A stretch of DNA of 64,000 nucleotides from Pseudomonas guariconensis (GTDB taxonomy: Bacteria > Pseudomonadota > Gammaproteobacteria > Pseudomonadales > Pseudomonadaceae). Below, one piece after another: positions 8,231-16,528 of the stretch (position 1 is the stretch's first letter; the number at the start of each line of letters is the position of its first letter). Position numbers and translations under genes: made by a program. Below the pieces are notes generated by a model, which had not been told where the DNA came from, searched no databases, and was given only the letters and a program-made list of their open reading frames with translations. The DNA is taken from the NCBI RefSeq assembly GCF_900102675.1, contig NZ_FMYX01000001.1:248001-312000 (forward strand). Reading direction: 5' to 3'.

Positions 8231-11200
8231 CTAGGTAGTCGCATACCCTCGGGACACCAGGAACAGATGCTCCATGTCATGGGGACCAACCTCGGCGGCT
8301 GTCTTCACATGCAAGTTCCTTTTAAGGAGGTAAACATCCTTGATGATTTCTGGGGGCCGCTCAGGCTCCATCACTGCCGGGACCAGCAGGTAACAACCTG
8401 CCCGCTGGTGATCGTCAAGAAATCTGCAAAGGTTGATATCGGTCTCAGGGGTCATCGTCATAGAGCGTGATGCGAGGCTTTCATACTGGGAGTCCGTCAC
8501 GCTTTCGCTGGGCCTTGATGTAATGACCAACCCATAGTGGGTTGCTGGCTGATTGTACAGCTGTCGGATGATGCTGATATGAAGGGCTTCGTTTTTATCG
8601 ACCGCTCCGAAGCGATCGCGCCAGCGTTCAAAAATCTTGATTGCACTGCTGCGATCTTTGAACAAGAGTGCCATGAAGGGTGGAGCGTTGTGGCTGAACG
8701 TGCCGTAGGCGGTCCCCAACCAACCGGCGCGATCCCACAGGTGAACATCAATCACGGAACGCACTGTCAGCTGACGGTGGTCCTTTAGCGTCGCCGGAAA
8801 GTCAGTGTTACCGCTTTGTTCCTCCGATTGAGCGAGGCGAGCCTCGGCCACAGTTTCGCGTTTGACCTGAGGTCGGTGAGGTTTGGCCGCATAACAGTGG
8901 GGATTTCGCTCATTCCACATGTCCAGCCGTGCAACGCCATTGAACATGCGCTCCCGACTGTTGCATACAGACCCGATCATCGCCAGGCGACCCATGGCCG
9001 CATCGGACTTGAACAGCTGCTCAATCGCCACTTCGAATTCTTTAATGTGGCAGGTTGCCGTGAAAACGTTGGTGGCGACGCGCAGCAATAGATCCAGAAA
9101 CTGGGCGTGCATGGGTGGAGCACCTGGAAACACACCGGCAGGCCAGACGACGGTGGCCCGCATACGCTCAAGATCAATGTGCACGTCGACCTGTGGTCCA
9201 TCCGTTTCCACAACCTCGATCTCGAACAGCTCGGCATGCGCATAGGCCTCCACCTCAAAAGCAGTCGCGAAGAATGCTTCTAGGGTCCCTGCAATCGCTT
9301 CAGATACCGTGATGGCGGTGTCGGAGGGTTGATGGATGACGTTCACCTGCATGCCGAGCACCTTGGTAGCTAAGACCTGGTGATGGCCATCGTTCAGAAT
9401 CACAGGACGCCAAGCTTCTTTCACGCACGGTTGGCTCGCCAAAAAGCTGAAGAACTTCTCGATATTTTCAGTGGATTCGTCCTGTGGAACCCAACCTTCC
9501 TCACGCAACAGGTGTTCATAGCCGAGCAAATATAACAATGTGAACCTGCTGATGGGCAGGTCGAGCGCGAGCAGAACATCAGGGAGTATCGCTAGGCGTG
9601 GAGCCTCATCAGCAGCAAAATTCAGCAACTGGCAGGCGAAGAGCCGGTCGAAATCCGCGAGTTGTGTATCCGCGCGCTGCCGCGTGGTGTCATCACAGGA
9701 CACCGCTTTCAAGCACCCTTTGGCGAGCTGCAGCGCCTTAAGCATCTCGGGCAGGTGTTTAAGTTGAAGCGCTTGCCAGGCAGTGTTCATTAACGCAGGA
9801 AACAACTGGGAAGAGAGCGCACCAGTGGTCTCCGCCTCGATAAAAAGCGCAGTTGCAGCGCCGGTGCAGCTGGCACGAGCCGCCCAATGCAGACCTGCGC
9901 TCTGGTAAGCCAGCCCCAATTGCAGCTGTGCATCGACCAAACGGTCGACTTCTTCCTTCTTGGAGAGCAGCAGCACGGCTTTACCTAACAGGCGGATCAA
10001 CTCCATGTTTTGATCCAGTTCCAATTGCCTCGATCGATTGAGCAATATCCGCGCGGCCTGAATTTCACCCGTGCGTTTCACGACGAAATCGGACAATTGG
10101 TCCACCAATCTACGATAGCCGCGATCGGTCCCGGCCACGTGGCCGAAGACCTCGATCATGCGGCTCAAGCGCTCGGCGTCATACTCGCCCAGGCATTCCG
10201 CCTTGCCGAGGATGTCACCAAAGCGCGGCCATATCGCAACCAGACGTTCGGGTGCTTTGGCAAGGACCGCCGCGTTGACTTGGAACACCAACGCGGACGT
10301 TGCCGCTTCCAGGGCGTTATTGGGTCGGCTGGTGTCATTGGCCAGCGCCTCCAATTTGTCGACCAATCGACCGACGCGAGCCTCAAGCTTGACTTGCTCG
10401 GCCGTACGCACGCCATGGATTACCAGGCTGTATAGCAGCTGGGCGAGATTACACAGCAGCTCAAGGTTGACGGCATGGTCGCTATCGATGACCCGGGCTT
10501 CGAAGCTGTCGTAGCCGTCCAGCAGTGTGCAGATATCGTCATACCACCAGAACGCGGTCCACAACGCTTCGTAGCGTGCCGCGTATTGCTGGCGTAGGGC
10601 GCCTCCATCGTCAGCGAGGCGGACTGCGCGCTGGAACCTGCCGTCAACTTCAAATCGCGGCAGTTCTAACCCGCGCGCAAGCTTCGCCGCTACCAGGGCT
10701 TCTGTGGCGCGTTCCATTTCCCTGCCGACGAATCCCGCCGGCTCGCTCAATGCGCGTTCAATGTCGTCAAGCTGCTGTTGGCGTGAGTAGTCTGTGGGAC
10801 CCAGCGCTCGCGTGCTAATTTGCTCGCCAATCCCCAAGTAATTGTACGCGAGGTCCTGGCGGCCGTTTTCAATGACTTCCTTGATGATCCAGCTGCGGTC
10901 GTGGATGACGACCTGCACGCCATACTTGTCGCTGAGTTCGTCTTCCAGCCGGGCTCTATCCTTGGCGCGGGCAGGCCTGGACGTGACAAAAAAGACTTTC
11001 TGATAGCCACGCTCGGTATCCATGATGCCGGCGACATCCGCCCTGACCTTGTCTGCCCAGGCTTTTTTCGCGCTGAAGGCAAACGCCCAGCGCTCGCAAC
11101 CGCTGTTAGCCTCACCGATGTAGGTGAGCGTTTGGATTTCTGACGACACGGGTGTGGTTTCGGTATCCGCCTTGCTGTCGCCACCACCCTCCGGGCCGGT

Positions 11201-11425
11201 TGCTGGCCTGAGGTTGGGACAGATCGTCCGCTCGCACAGCTTGCGGCAGAAAAGTTCGAAGTCGTGTGTCTCGTTGCGGTCGGTAATGGTTTCGAGATGG
11301 TGCGACAGTATCTCGGCCCTGAGGCCATGCTCGAATTGGTCGCTAGAGTCCGAATAGAGCTCTGGCCGGAGTTGGCGCATGAACTGCGATGGACTGTTTA
11401 CCGCATCTCCAGCGAATCTATGCAT
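8231..11425 (-). CDS. Large protein with N-terminal Mrr-like nuclease module and helical repeats (putative defence protein)
   Basis: 1064 residues from the ATG at 11425, chosen because GAGG lies 6 bases upstream; an ATG at 11437 is possible. Residues about 45-175 look like a PD-(D/E)XK/Mrr-type nuclease: GPEGGGDSKADTET (Asp83), then RWAFAFSAKKAW (Lys120/121), matching the G-x-D ... x-x-K pattern, then a Rossmann-like FFVTSRPARAKDRARLEDEL and VQVVIHDRSWIIKEV. The remaining about 850 residues are mainly helical with TPR-like pairs (LLLSKKEEVDRLVDAQLQLG, AYQSAGLHWAARAS). There is no Walker motif and no membrane segment. I recall similar orphan proteins in other bacteria but no named system. The island context suggests antiphage function; this is inference. 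Confidence 0.7.
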   Translation of the reverse strand: MHRFAGDAVNSPSQFMRQLRPELYSDSSDQFEHGLRAEILSHHLETITDRNETHDFELFCRKLCERTICPNLRPATGPEGGGDSKADTETTPVSSEIQTLTYIGEANSGCERWAFAFSAKKAWADKVRADVAGIMDTERGYQKVFFVTSRPARAKDRARLEDELSDKYGVQVVIHDRSWIIKEVIENGRQDLAYNYLGIGEQISTRALGPTDYSRQQQLDDIERALSEPAGFVGREMERATEALVAAKLARGLELPRFEVDGRFQRAVRLADDGGALRQQYAARYEALWTAFWWYDDICTLLDGYDSFEARVIDSDHAVNLELLCNLAQLLYSLVIHGVRTAEQVKLEARVGRLVDKLEALANDTSRPNNALEAATSALVFQVNAAVLAKAPERLVAIWPRFGDILGKAECLGEYDAERLSRMIEVFGHVAGTDRGYRRLVDQLSDFVVKRTGEIQAARILLNRSRQLELDQNMELIRLLGKAVLLLSKKEEVDRLVDAQLQLGLAYQSAGLHWAARASCTGAATALFIEAETTGALSSQLFPALMNTAWQALQLKHLPEMLKALQLAKGCLKAVSCDDTTRQRADTQLADFDRLFACQLLNFAADEAPRLAILPDVLLALDLPISRFTLLYLLGYEHLLREEGWVPQDESTENIEKFFSFLASQPCVKEAWRPVILNDGHHQVLATKVLGMQVNVIHQPSDTAITVSEAIAGTLEAFFATAFEVEAYAHAELFEIEVVETDGPQVDVHIDLERMRATVVWPAGVFPGAPPMHAQFLDLLLRVATNVFTATCHIKEFEVAIEQLFKSDAAMGRLAMIGSVCNSRERMFNGVARLDMWNERNPHCYAAKPHRPQVKRETVAEARLAQSEEQSGNTDFPATLKDHRQLTVRSVIDVHLWDRAGWLGTAYGTFSHNAPPFMALLFKDRSSAIKIFERWRDRFGAVDKNEALHISIIRQLYNQPATHYGLVITSRPSESVTDSQYESLASRSMTMTPETDINLCRFLDDHQRAGCYLLVPAVMEPERPPEIIKDVYLLKRNLHVKTAAEVGPHDMEHLFLVSRGYATT

Positions 11426-11437
11426 CACGCGCCTCAT

Positions 11438-11842
11438 TGATCGGTAGATAATCAGCGATTGTTATAGAACTTTCAAAAATGCGTCAACCAGCCTCTAGTA
11501 AACCTCATGCAGCACTGTACGGCAGATTGCGACTCAACGAAACATCACGTCTGATGTGCCATCCTAACCATAAATATCACTGTAAGGCGCCCGTGCCCTG
11601 CGACTTAGATAGGGCAAGCTCAACGTGCGCCAGCGGTTAAACGTTTCAGTCGGTGCATCAGTGCAGCAGGCATTACGCCTAGTCAAGGGTTAGCAGACCG
11701 AGCACTGATCAGAATCTCCTCCGTGCGTGCAGGTCCGTTTCAATGCGCGACGAGGTTTTTTGCTTGTGTCGATCCCCTGTCTCTCTACGACCTGCGAAGC
11801 ACACTAGTGTGTTTGATTTTTTGATCTATATCCCTGGGCGTG
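11438..11842. other. Spacer upstream of the nuclease-repeat gene
   Basis: About 400 bases with no recognisable gene on either strand. A short palindrome CACACTAGTGTG lies at about 11802-11813. The promoter for the gene ending at 8231 must lie in this stretch, but no clear -35/-10 pair was identified. Confidence 0.4.
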
Positions 11843-12148
11843 TCAGTGGACATCGCGAAAAAAATCATCTTGAGACAACAAGCCCAGCTCGTCCTTAGAT
11901 AATTGGGAATCTTCCCCAAACAAATTGGAAGTCCTCCGTTCTTGCTTGAGATACGCTAGGGTGGCAAAGAAGCAGGACTCGCATAAGTGCACCTCGTAAC
12001 GCGAGCCATCATGAGAAGCACCGTAGCCCCAATGTGCTTCGAGTCTCCCATATTGGAAATTACCGTCAACCAGCCGGGCACTAACACCGCATACATCACA
12101 AAGAACATCTGTCACTGCGTCGATTTCAACTCGACCAAAGATTTTCAT
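11843..12148 (-). CDS. Small conserved protein with two CxxC pairs (zinc-ribbon-like)
   Basis: 101 residues starting MKIFGRVEIDAVTDVLCDVC. Two CxxC pairs, CDVC (near residues 17-20) and CESC (near 56-59), could bind one zinc ion. The segment between them (LEAHWGYGASHDGSRYEVHL) and the tail rich in D/E/L resemble a small conserved protein I have seen as hypothetical in pseudomonads. No function is known to me. It stands alone on the minus strand between the nuclease gene and a decayed region. Confidence 0.7.
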   Translation of the reverse strand: MKIFGRVEIDAVTDVLCDVCGVSARLVDGNFQYGRLEAHWGYGASHDGSRYEVHLCESCFFATLAYLKQERRTSNLFGEDSQLSKDELGLLSQDDFFRDVH

Positions 12149-12780
12149 AGTCCCACCTCAATCGCGGCATTTACTCAGCATAAAATGGAGCGGATCATTT
12201 GTTGGGCTTACTAAGCATTACGCTACTGAGCAGCATTTGATTGCTCCAGACATCCGTCGTACCCATCTCATCCCTGCGGGGGTTCGAGTCTCAACCTTTG
12301 CGGAGCAGGCCAATGCCGACAGCATCCACCTAGGCATCGTGCAGGCCATCAGCTTGTTCAATTCCTCAGCATAGCAACCCAGGATCGCGTGCGTCAGGCC
12401 CGTTTAGCGATGCGTGTCGCTGTCACTCAAGGCGACTATCTTGACGCCGACTGGGCGAAATCGTTGCCCGTTGATTTGAGCGCAAGATTGGGGATGCCGC
12501 CTGGGACCATCGCGTCATTACTGATGTGCGGCTGATCGGACGTTACGGCCCGCTAGCCTATAGTGAAAGACAAAATGCCTAGGCCCAACCACCTCGCCTT
12601 CTTTGTCTGGCGGATAATGGTGAACGGGTTCCAGATTAGTGCAAAACGGCGCTAGCTGATCAAGGTTGTACCATTTCCCCTTTCTTACAGCTCTCGGATG
12701 CTACTCCGATTAATCGGCTCCCGAATAAGTACGAGTTTTATCCTGCCCGATGTTCTGCGCACAAGCTCTTTCATTTTTCA
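12149..12780. other. Decayed region without intact genes
   Basis: Apart from the frameshifted relic on the plus strand (12398-12582), I see no intact gene. A short stretch around 12310-12375 reads ANADSIHLGIVQAISLFNSS in one frame before a stop and could be another part of the same relic. Confidence 0.4.
12398..12582 (+). pseudogene. Frameshifted relic of an unidentified protein
   Basis: One frame reads ARLAMRVAVTQGDYLDADWA, KSLPVD. After a one-base slip near 12475-12478 the next frame reads ERKIGDAAWDHRVITDVRLI, GRYGPLAYSERQNA and ends at TAG 12580. The two halves join smoothly as ...LPVDFERKIG..., which argues for a real gene broken by an indel. The family is not recognised. Confidence 0.4.
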
Positions 12781-13098
12781 TCAGATGCCTAGAAACTGAT
12801 TGAGATCTGCTGTTTTTGAATAATGATACTCCTTAGGTGAAAAGCGTCCATGTGGGCCAAACAGTAATTTGGCCGTTAGGTGTTCGAGATAGGTGATCGC
12901 CTCCGGTTGCGCATATCGCATAAAGCACTCGCGCTGTGCCGCAGATAGGCAGGCTCGGTGCTTCAGACATGTTTTCACCATTTCCGCCAGTACATAGCCG
13001 CGTATGTCGTATCGCTCATCCATGGCGCAAAGGATGGTTCGATAGCATAAGTGATAGTTGGGTTGCTGGCCGGTCTGTAGGTAGGCGTCGTTACTCAT
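12781..13098 (-). CDS. Hypothetical protein, second gene of a toxin-antitoxin-like pair
   Basis: 105 residues, starting MSNDAYLQTGQQPNYHLCYR. Its start overlaps the stop of the upstream gene by 4 bases (ATGA at 13095-13098), so translation is coupled. It is predicted helical, with several Cys/His/Tyr residues, and shows none of the RES-domain motifs expected for the usual partner of a MbcA/ParS-type antitoxin. I do not recognise the family. By position it would be the toxin or an accessory of the upstream gene. Confidence 0.65.
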   Translation of the reverse strand: MSNDAYLQTGQQPNYHLCYRTILCAMDERYDIRGYVLAEMVKTCLKHRACLSAAQRECFMRYAQPEAITYLEHLTAKLLFGPHGRFSPKEYHYSKTADLNQFLGI

Positions 13099-13496
13099 CC
13101 TTGACTCCCGGCCTGCCAGGAAGCCAGAAATTGCAGCACCTGCTCAACTTGGCCCTGACTGACTAGTTGCTCCGCAGTTCGCCCCTCGAAAGTTAACAAT
13201 TGATCTTGGCGGAACCAACCAATTGCTTGCTCGATAGTCGCACCTGTCTCAGTCACCGTCAGAACCACACGTAGGACATCTGTTATGAAGCGTGGCGCTG
13301 CTTCGGAGTCAGTCTTGATTGCACCATTTGACTGGCTTTTGCGATACGTAGCGAGGTAAACGTCAAACTCAGCTGGGTTGAGGCCAAAAACCCTGGCGTA
13401 ACGCTCCCCTGGAGAGGTCGTCCCTTTCGTGTTGCGTAGGTAATCAGCCAATTCAGCAGCTGACAGCGCGCTTAATTGAAATGCCTCTTGGTTCAT
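13095..13496 (-). CDS. MbcA/ParS/Xre-type antitoxin-like protein (DUF2384-like)
   Basis: 133 residues. The C-terminal 45 residues, EQAIGWFRQDQLLTFEGRTA then EQLVSQGQVEQVLQFLAS, follow the DUF2384 toxin-binding pattern (W-F-...-L-x-G-x-T-x-x-E-L-...-G). The N-terminal part (LSAAELADYLRN, SPGERYARVFGLNPAEF) could be the DNA-binding helical half. Family members neutralise RES-type NAD-degrading toxins and repress their own operon. Here the partner downstream is not a RES protein. A ribosome binding site GAGGGG lies 8 bases before the ATG. The assignment rests on a pattern match by eye. Confidence 0.5.
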   Translation of the reverse strand: MNQEAFQLSALSAAELADYLRNTKGTTSPGERYARVFGLNPAEFDVYLATYRKSQSNGAIKTDSEAAPRFITDVLRVVLTVTETGATIEQAIGWFRQDQLLTFEGRTAEQLVSQGQVEQVLQFLASWQAGSQG

Positions 13497-13859
13497 GACT
13501 TGTTCCCCTCGCGACCTTTGTTAACAGCATGCCCCCAAATCAACAGTAAGCAAAGCCATAGCTGTGTGGCTTTTATGGTCGACGTGGCAAGGGCGGTCGT
13601 TCAGCGGAATCGTATGTACGCCACGGATGTGGAGCTTTCACGCAACGGCCTAGGAGCATCCCCCGATGACACAGTAGACACAAAGAGAGCCAGGCGGAAC
13701 GACTAAGACCACGCGATGGTGGTGGGCGGCCTGGAACTAATGTTTAGGGAATGTGCGGTAGGGTCGATTTGGGGGTTTGATTTACCGTTTTTTGGCCTTT
13801 TCAGTTCTGATCACTCAAACCGGACGACGAAGGGGGCTGTTCACTGTACGCCGAAAAGA

Positions 13860-13871
13860 GTACAAATGTAC
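13860..13871. promoter_or_regulatory. LexA2 operator GTACAAATGTAC
   Basis: A perfect GTAC-N4-GTAC palindrome immediately before the lexA2 coding region. The LexA2 proteins of P. putida are known to bind GTAC-N4-GTGC type boxes, so this is the autoregulatory SOS operator for lexA2-imuA-imuB-dnaE2. It overlaps a possible upstream ATG at 13866. Confidence 0.75.
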
Positions 13872-13874
13872 TCC

Positions 13875-14483
13875 ATGGATAACATGACCCCCAAACGCCG
13901 CGCCATTCTCGAATTCATCCGCGAGCGCATCGCCGATCACGGCCAGCCCCCCAGCCTGGCCGACATCGCCCAGCGCTTCGGTTTTGCCTCGCGCAGCGTG
14001 GCGCGCAAGCACATCACCGCCTTGAGCCAGGCCGGCTTCATCGACGTGACACCCAACCAGGCCCGCGGCATCCGGCTGGCCGAGCCGCTGCGTCGGCCCG
14101 AGATCCTCGAAATCCCGGTGCTTGGCCAAGTGGCGGCGGGCGCGCCGATCGGTCCCGACCTGGACATCCACGAGCAGCTGTTGCTCGACCCCAGCCTGTT
14201 CCGTCGTACGCCCGACTACCTGCTCAAGGTGCGCGGCGACTCGATGGTCGACGACGGCATTTTCGATGGCGATCTGGTCGGCATCCGCCAGCAGGGCGAG
14301 GCCCGCGACGGGCAGATCGTGGTCGCCCGCCTGGATGGCGAGGTGACCATCAAGCGCCTTCAGCGCATCCCCGGAGGCTATCGCCTGCTGCCACGCAACC
14401 CTGCCTATGCGCCAATCGATGTGGCGTCGGGTCGGGATTTCGTCATCGAAGGCGTGTTCTGTGGCCTGCTGAGGCGTGACTGA
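13875..14483 (+). CDS. lexA2: LexA2 SOS repressor
   Basis: 202 residues from the ATG at 13875 (MDNMTPKRRA). An alternative ATG at 13866 lies inside the operator. Residues 1-65 are the LexA winged helix-turn-helix (SLADIAQRFGFASRSVARKH). The S24 peptidase half has the Ala88-Gly89 self-cleavage site in QVAAGAP, the nucleophile Ser123 in RGDSMVDD, and Lys160 in EVTIKRL. After DNA damage, RecA filaments trigger self-cleavage and the mutagenesis operon is released. It is the second LexA of pseudomonads, dedicated to this cassette. The TGA overlaps the imuA ATG by one base. Confidence 0.95.
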   Translation: MDNMTPKRRAILEFIRERIADHGQPPSLADIAQRFGFASRSVARKHITALSQAGFIDVTPNQARGIRLAEPLRRPEILEIPVLGQVAAGAPIGPDLDIHEQLLLDPSLFRRTPDYLLKVRGDSMVDDGIFDGDLVGIRQQGEARDGQIVVARLDGEVTIKRLQRIPGGYRLLPRNPAYAPIDVASGRDFVIEGVFCGLLRRD

Positions 14484-15103
14484 TGGGCGCGGTAGTCGAC
14501 CTCGATCGCCTGCTTGACCAGCGTCGGATCTGGCGCGGGCGCCAGGTCCAGGCACGGCCTCAGGGCCTGCAGCCTACCGGCCATGCCTCGCTCGACGATC
14601 GGCTGCCCGAAGGCGGCTGGCCGGCTGCTGCACTCACGGAACTGCTGCTGGCCAGTCCTGGCTGCGGTGAGCTGCAATTGCTCTGGCCAAGCCTGGCGCG
14701 CCTGACCGGTGAAGGCGGCCGGGTGGTGCTGGTGGCACCACCGTTCATTCCCTATGCGCCGGCCTGGCAGGCGGCCGGTGTCGACCTGCGCTGGTTGGCC
14801 CAGGTCGAGGCCCCTGCGGCCGAAGCCTTGTGGGCCGCCGAGCAGTGCCTGCGCTCCGGCAGTTGCGCGGCCGTGCTGTGCTGGCCTGGGCGTGCCGATG
14901 ACCGAGCCCTGCGGCGCTTGCAGGTGGCTGCCGAGACAGGGCAGGCCCTGGCGTTCGTCTGCCGCGGGCAGCAGGCTTTGCACAATCCTTCGCCAGCAGC
15001 CTTGCGTATTGCCATCGACACCCGGCCTGCCCAATGGCGGGTGCTCAAATGCCGTGGCGGCTTGTCGCCGGCAGCGCCCATCGCCTGCCCGGTGCGGAGC
15101 TGA
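14483..15103 (+). CDS. imuA: ImuA, RecA-like component of the mutasome
   Basis: 206 residues, starting at the ATG that overlaps the lexA2 stop (TGATG). It has a RecA/SulA-like fold: TGHASLDDRLPEGGWPAAAL at the N terminus where RecA has its core start, then LVAPPFIPYAPAW and AVLCWPGRADDRALRRLQ. The Walker A glycines are not conserved as in RecA, consistent with the ImuA family. ImuA works with ImuB and DnaE2 in error-prone lesion bypass after SOS induction. Six bases separate it from imuB. Confidence 0.93.
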   Translation: MGAVVDLDRLLDQRRIWRGRQVQARPQGLQPTGHASLDDRLPEGGWPAAALTELLLASPGCGELQLLWPSLARLTGEGGRVVLVAPPFIPYAPAWQAAGVDLRWLAQVEAPAAEALWAAEQCLRSGSCAAVLCWPGRADDRALRRLQVAAETGQALAFVCRGQQALHNPSPAALRIAIDTRPAQWRVLKCRGGLSPAAPIACPVRS

Positions 15104-15109
15104 TGCAGC

Positions 15110-16528
15110 ATGCTGTGGGCGTGTATCGTGTTTCCGCAACTGGCGTTGGACAGCGTCCTGCGTGAGCGTGACGACCCTGGCGCCCCCCTGGTGCTGATCG
15201 GCGGGCCGCAGCAGCGGCGGGTGGTGCAATCGGTCAATGCGGCGGCTGCGGCGCTGGGGCTGCGGGCCGGGCAAACCCTCACGACCGCCCGTGCCCTGGC
15301 TGATGGCTTCACGTGCGTGGAGGCCGACCCTGCGCGCATCGAGCAGCTCCAGCAGTTGCTCGCCACTTGGGCCTACCGCTTCAGTGGCCAGGTCAGTCGG
15401 CACTACCCGCGGGCATTGCTCTTGGAGGTCGGTTCAAGTCTGGGGCTGTTCGGGCCCTGGCCGGCGTTCGAGGCTCGATTGCGTCTGGAGCTGGACGAAC
15501 TGGGGCTGCGTCACCGTATTGTCCTGGCCACCAACCCGGTGGCCGCGCGCGTGCTCGCCAATGGTCATGACGGCTTGGCAGTGATGACGGTGGAGGATAC
15601 CCGGGCTGCCCTGGCATGCATGCCTGTCGACAAGATCGGTCTGCCCCCGGAGGCGGCGACGGCGTTCGCCCGCATGGGGCTGCGCCATCTCGGTGAAGTC
15701 CTGGCCCTGCCACGCGATGCGCTGGCCCGGCGCTTTGCCGCCCAGGTGCAGGTGCACCTGGACCAGTTGCTCGGCCTGCGCAGCCTGGGCCTGGCCTACC
15801 ATCAACCAGCGGAGCGCTTCGAGGTGCGGCTGGAGCTGAACTTCGATGTCGAATCGCACCAGGCGTTGTTGTTCCCCTTGCGCCGTCTGCTGAGCGACCT
15901 GGCGGTCTTTCTCGCGGGGCGGGACTGCGGCGTCCAGCGCTTCCACCTGTACCTGGAACATGCCCAAGGGCCGGCGACCGAGCTCAAGGTCGGTCTGCTG
16001 GCCGCCGAGCGCGATGCTGCCAGGCTGTTCGAGCTGGCACGCGGGCGCCTGGAGTCGCTGCGCATTCCTGCGCCGGTACGTAACCTTCGTTTACTGGCCG
16101 AGGACCTGCCACCTTTCGTGCCCCAGCACCAGGCACTGTTCGACCCTCGGGCCCAACAGGCCCAACCCTGGGAGCAGCTGCGCGAACGCCTGCGGGCGCG
16201 CCTGGGCGACGATGCGGTCAAGGCGCTGAGCGCCGAAGCCGATCACCGTCCCGAATGCGCTTGGCAGCCGGTGGAGCAGGGGGCCTTGGGCGTATTGCCG
16301 GTCGCGCCAGGCAGCCGCCCTGGCTGGCTGCTACCTGAGCCCCAGCCTCTGAGCGAAGCAGGTTTGCGCCGGTTGGGGCGGGCCGAGCGTATCGAGTCGG
16401 GTTGGTGGGACGGCGGCGACGTGCGTCGTGACTACTACCGCATAGAGACCCGTGATGGTTTGCAGGGGTGGGCCTATGACGACCTGAGCAAGCCCGGGCA
16501 GTTGTGGCTGCAGGGGTGGTTCGCATGA
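15110..16528 (+). CDS. imuB: ImuB, catalytically inactive Y-family polymerase-like scaffold
   Basis: 472 residues. It begins [20 protein letters not shown], like Y-family polymerases, but the acidic catalytic residues of DinB are absent, as is normal for ImuB. The little-finger region follows (about 240-345). A short QHQALF sequence near residue 345 could be the beta-clamp-binding motif. ImuB connects the clamp, ImuA and DnaE2. The stop overlaps the dnaE2 start by 4 bases (ATGA, 16525-16528), showing translational coupling. Confidence 0.94.
   Translation: MLWACIVFPQLALDSVLRERDDPGAPLVLIGGPQQRRVVQSVNAAAAALGLRAGQTLTTARALADGFTCVEADPARIEQLQQLLATWAYRFSGQVSRHYPRALLLEVGSSLGLFGPWPAFEARLRLELDELGLRHRIVLATNPVAARVLANGHDGLAVMTVEDTRAALACMPVDKIGLPPEAATAFARMGLRHLGEVLALPRDALARRFAAQVQVHLDQLLGLRSLGLAYHQPAERFEVRLELNFDVESHQALLFPLRRLLSDLAVFLAGRDCGVQRFHLYLEHAQGPATELKVGLLAAERDAARLFELARGRLESLRIPAPVRNLRLLAEDLPPFVPQHQALFDPRAQQAQPWEQLRERLRARLGDDAVKALSAEADHRPECAWQPVEQGALGVLPVAPGSRPGWLLPEPQPLSEAGLRRLGRAERIESGWWDGGDVRRDYYRIETRDGLQGWAYDDLSKPGQLWLQGWFA

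Noticed and set aside
12270..12300. GGTTCGAGTC sequence resembling a tRNA T-loop
   Set aside because: The flanking bases do not form a T stem, and no acceptor, D or anticodon arms can be drawn around it.
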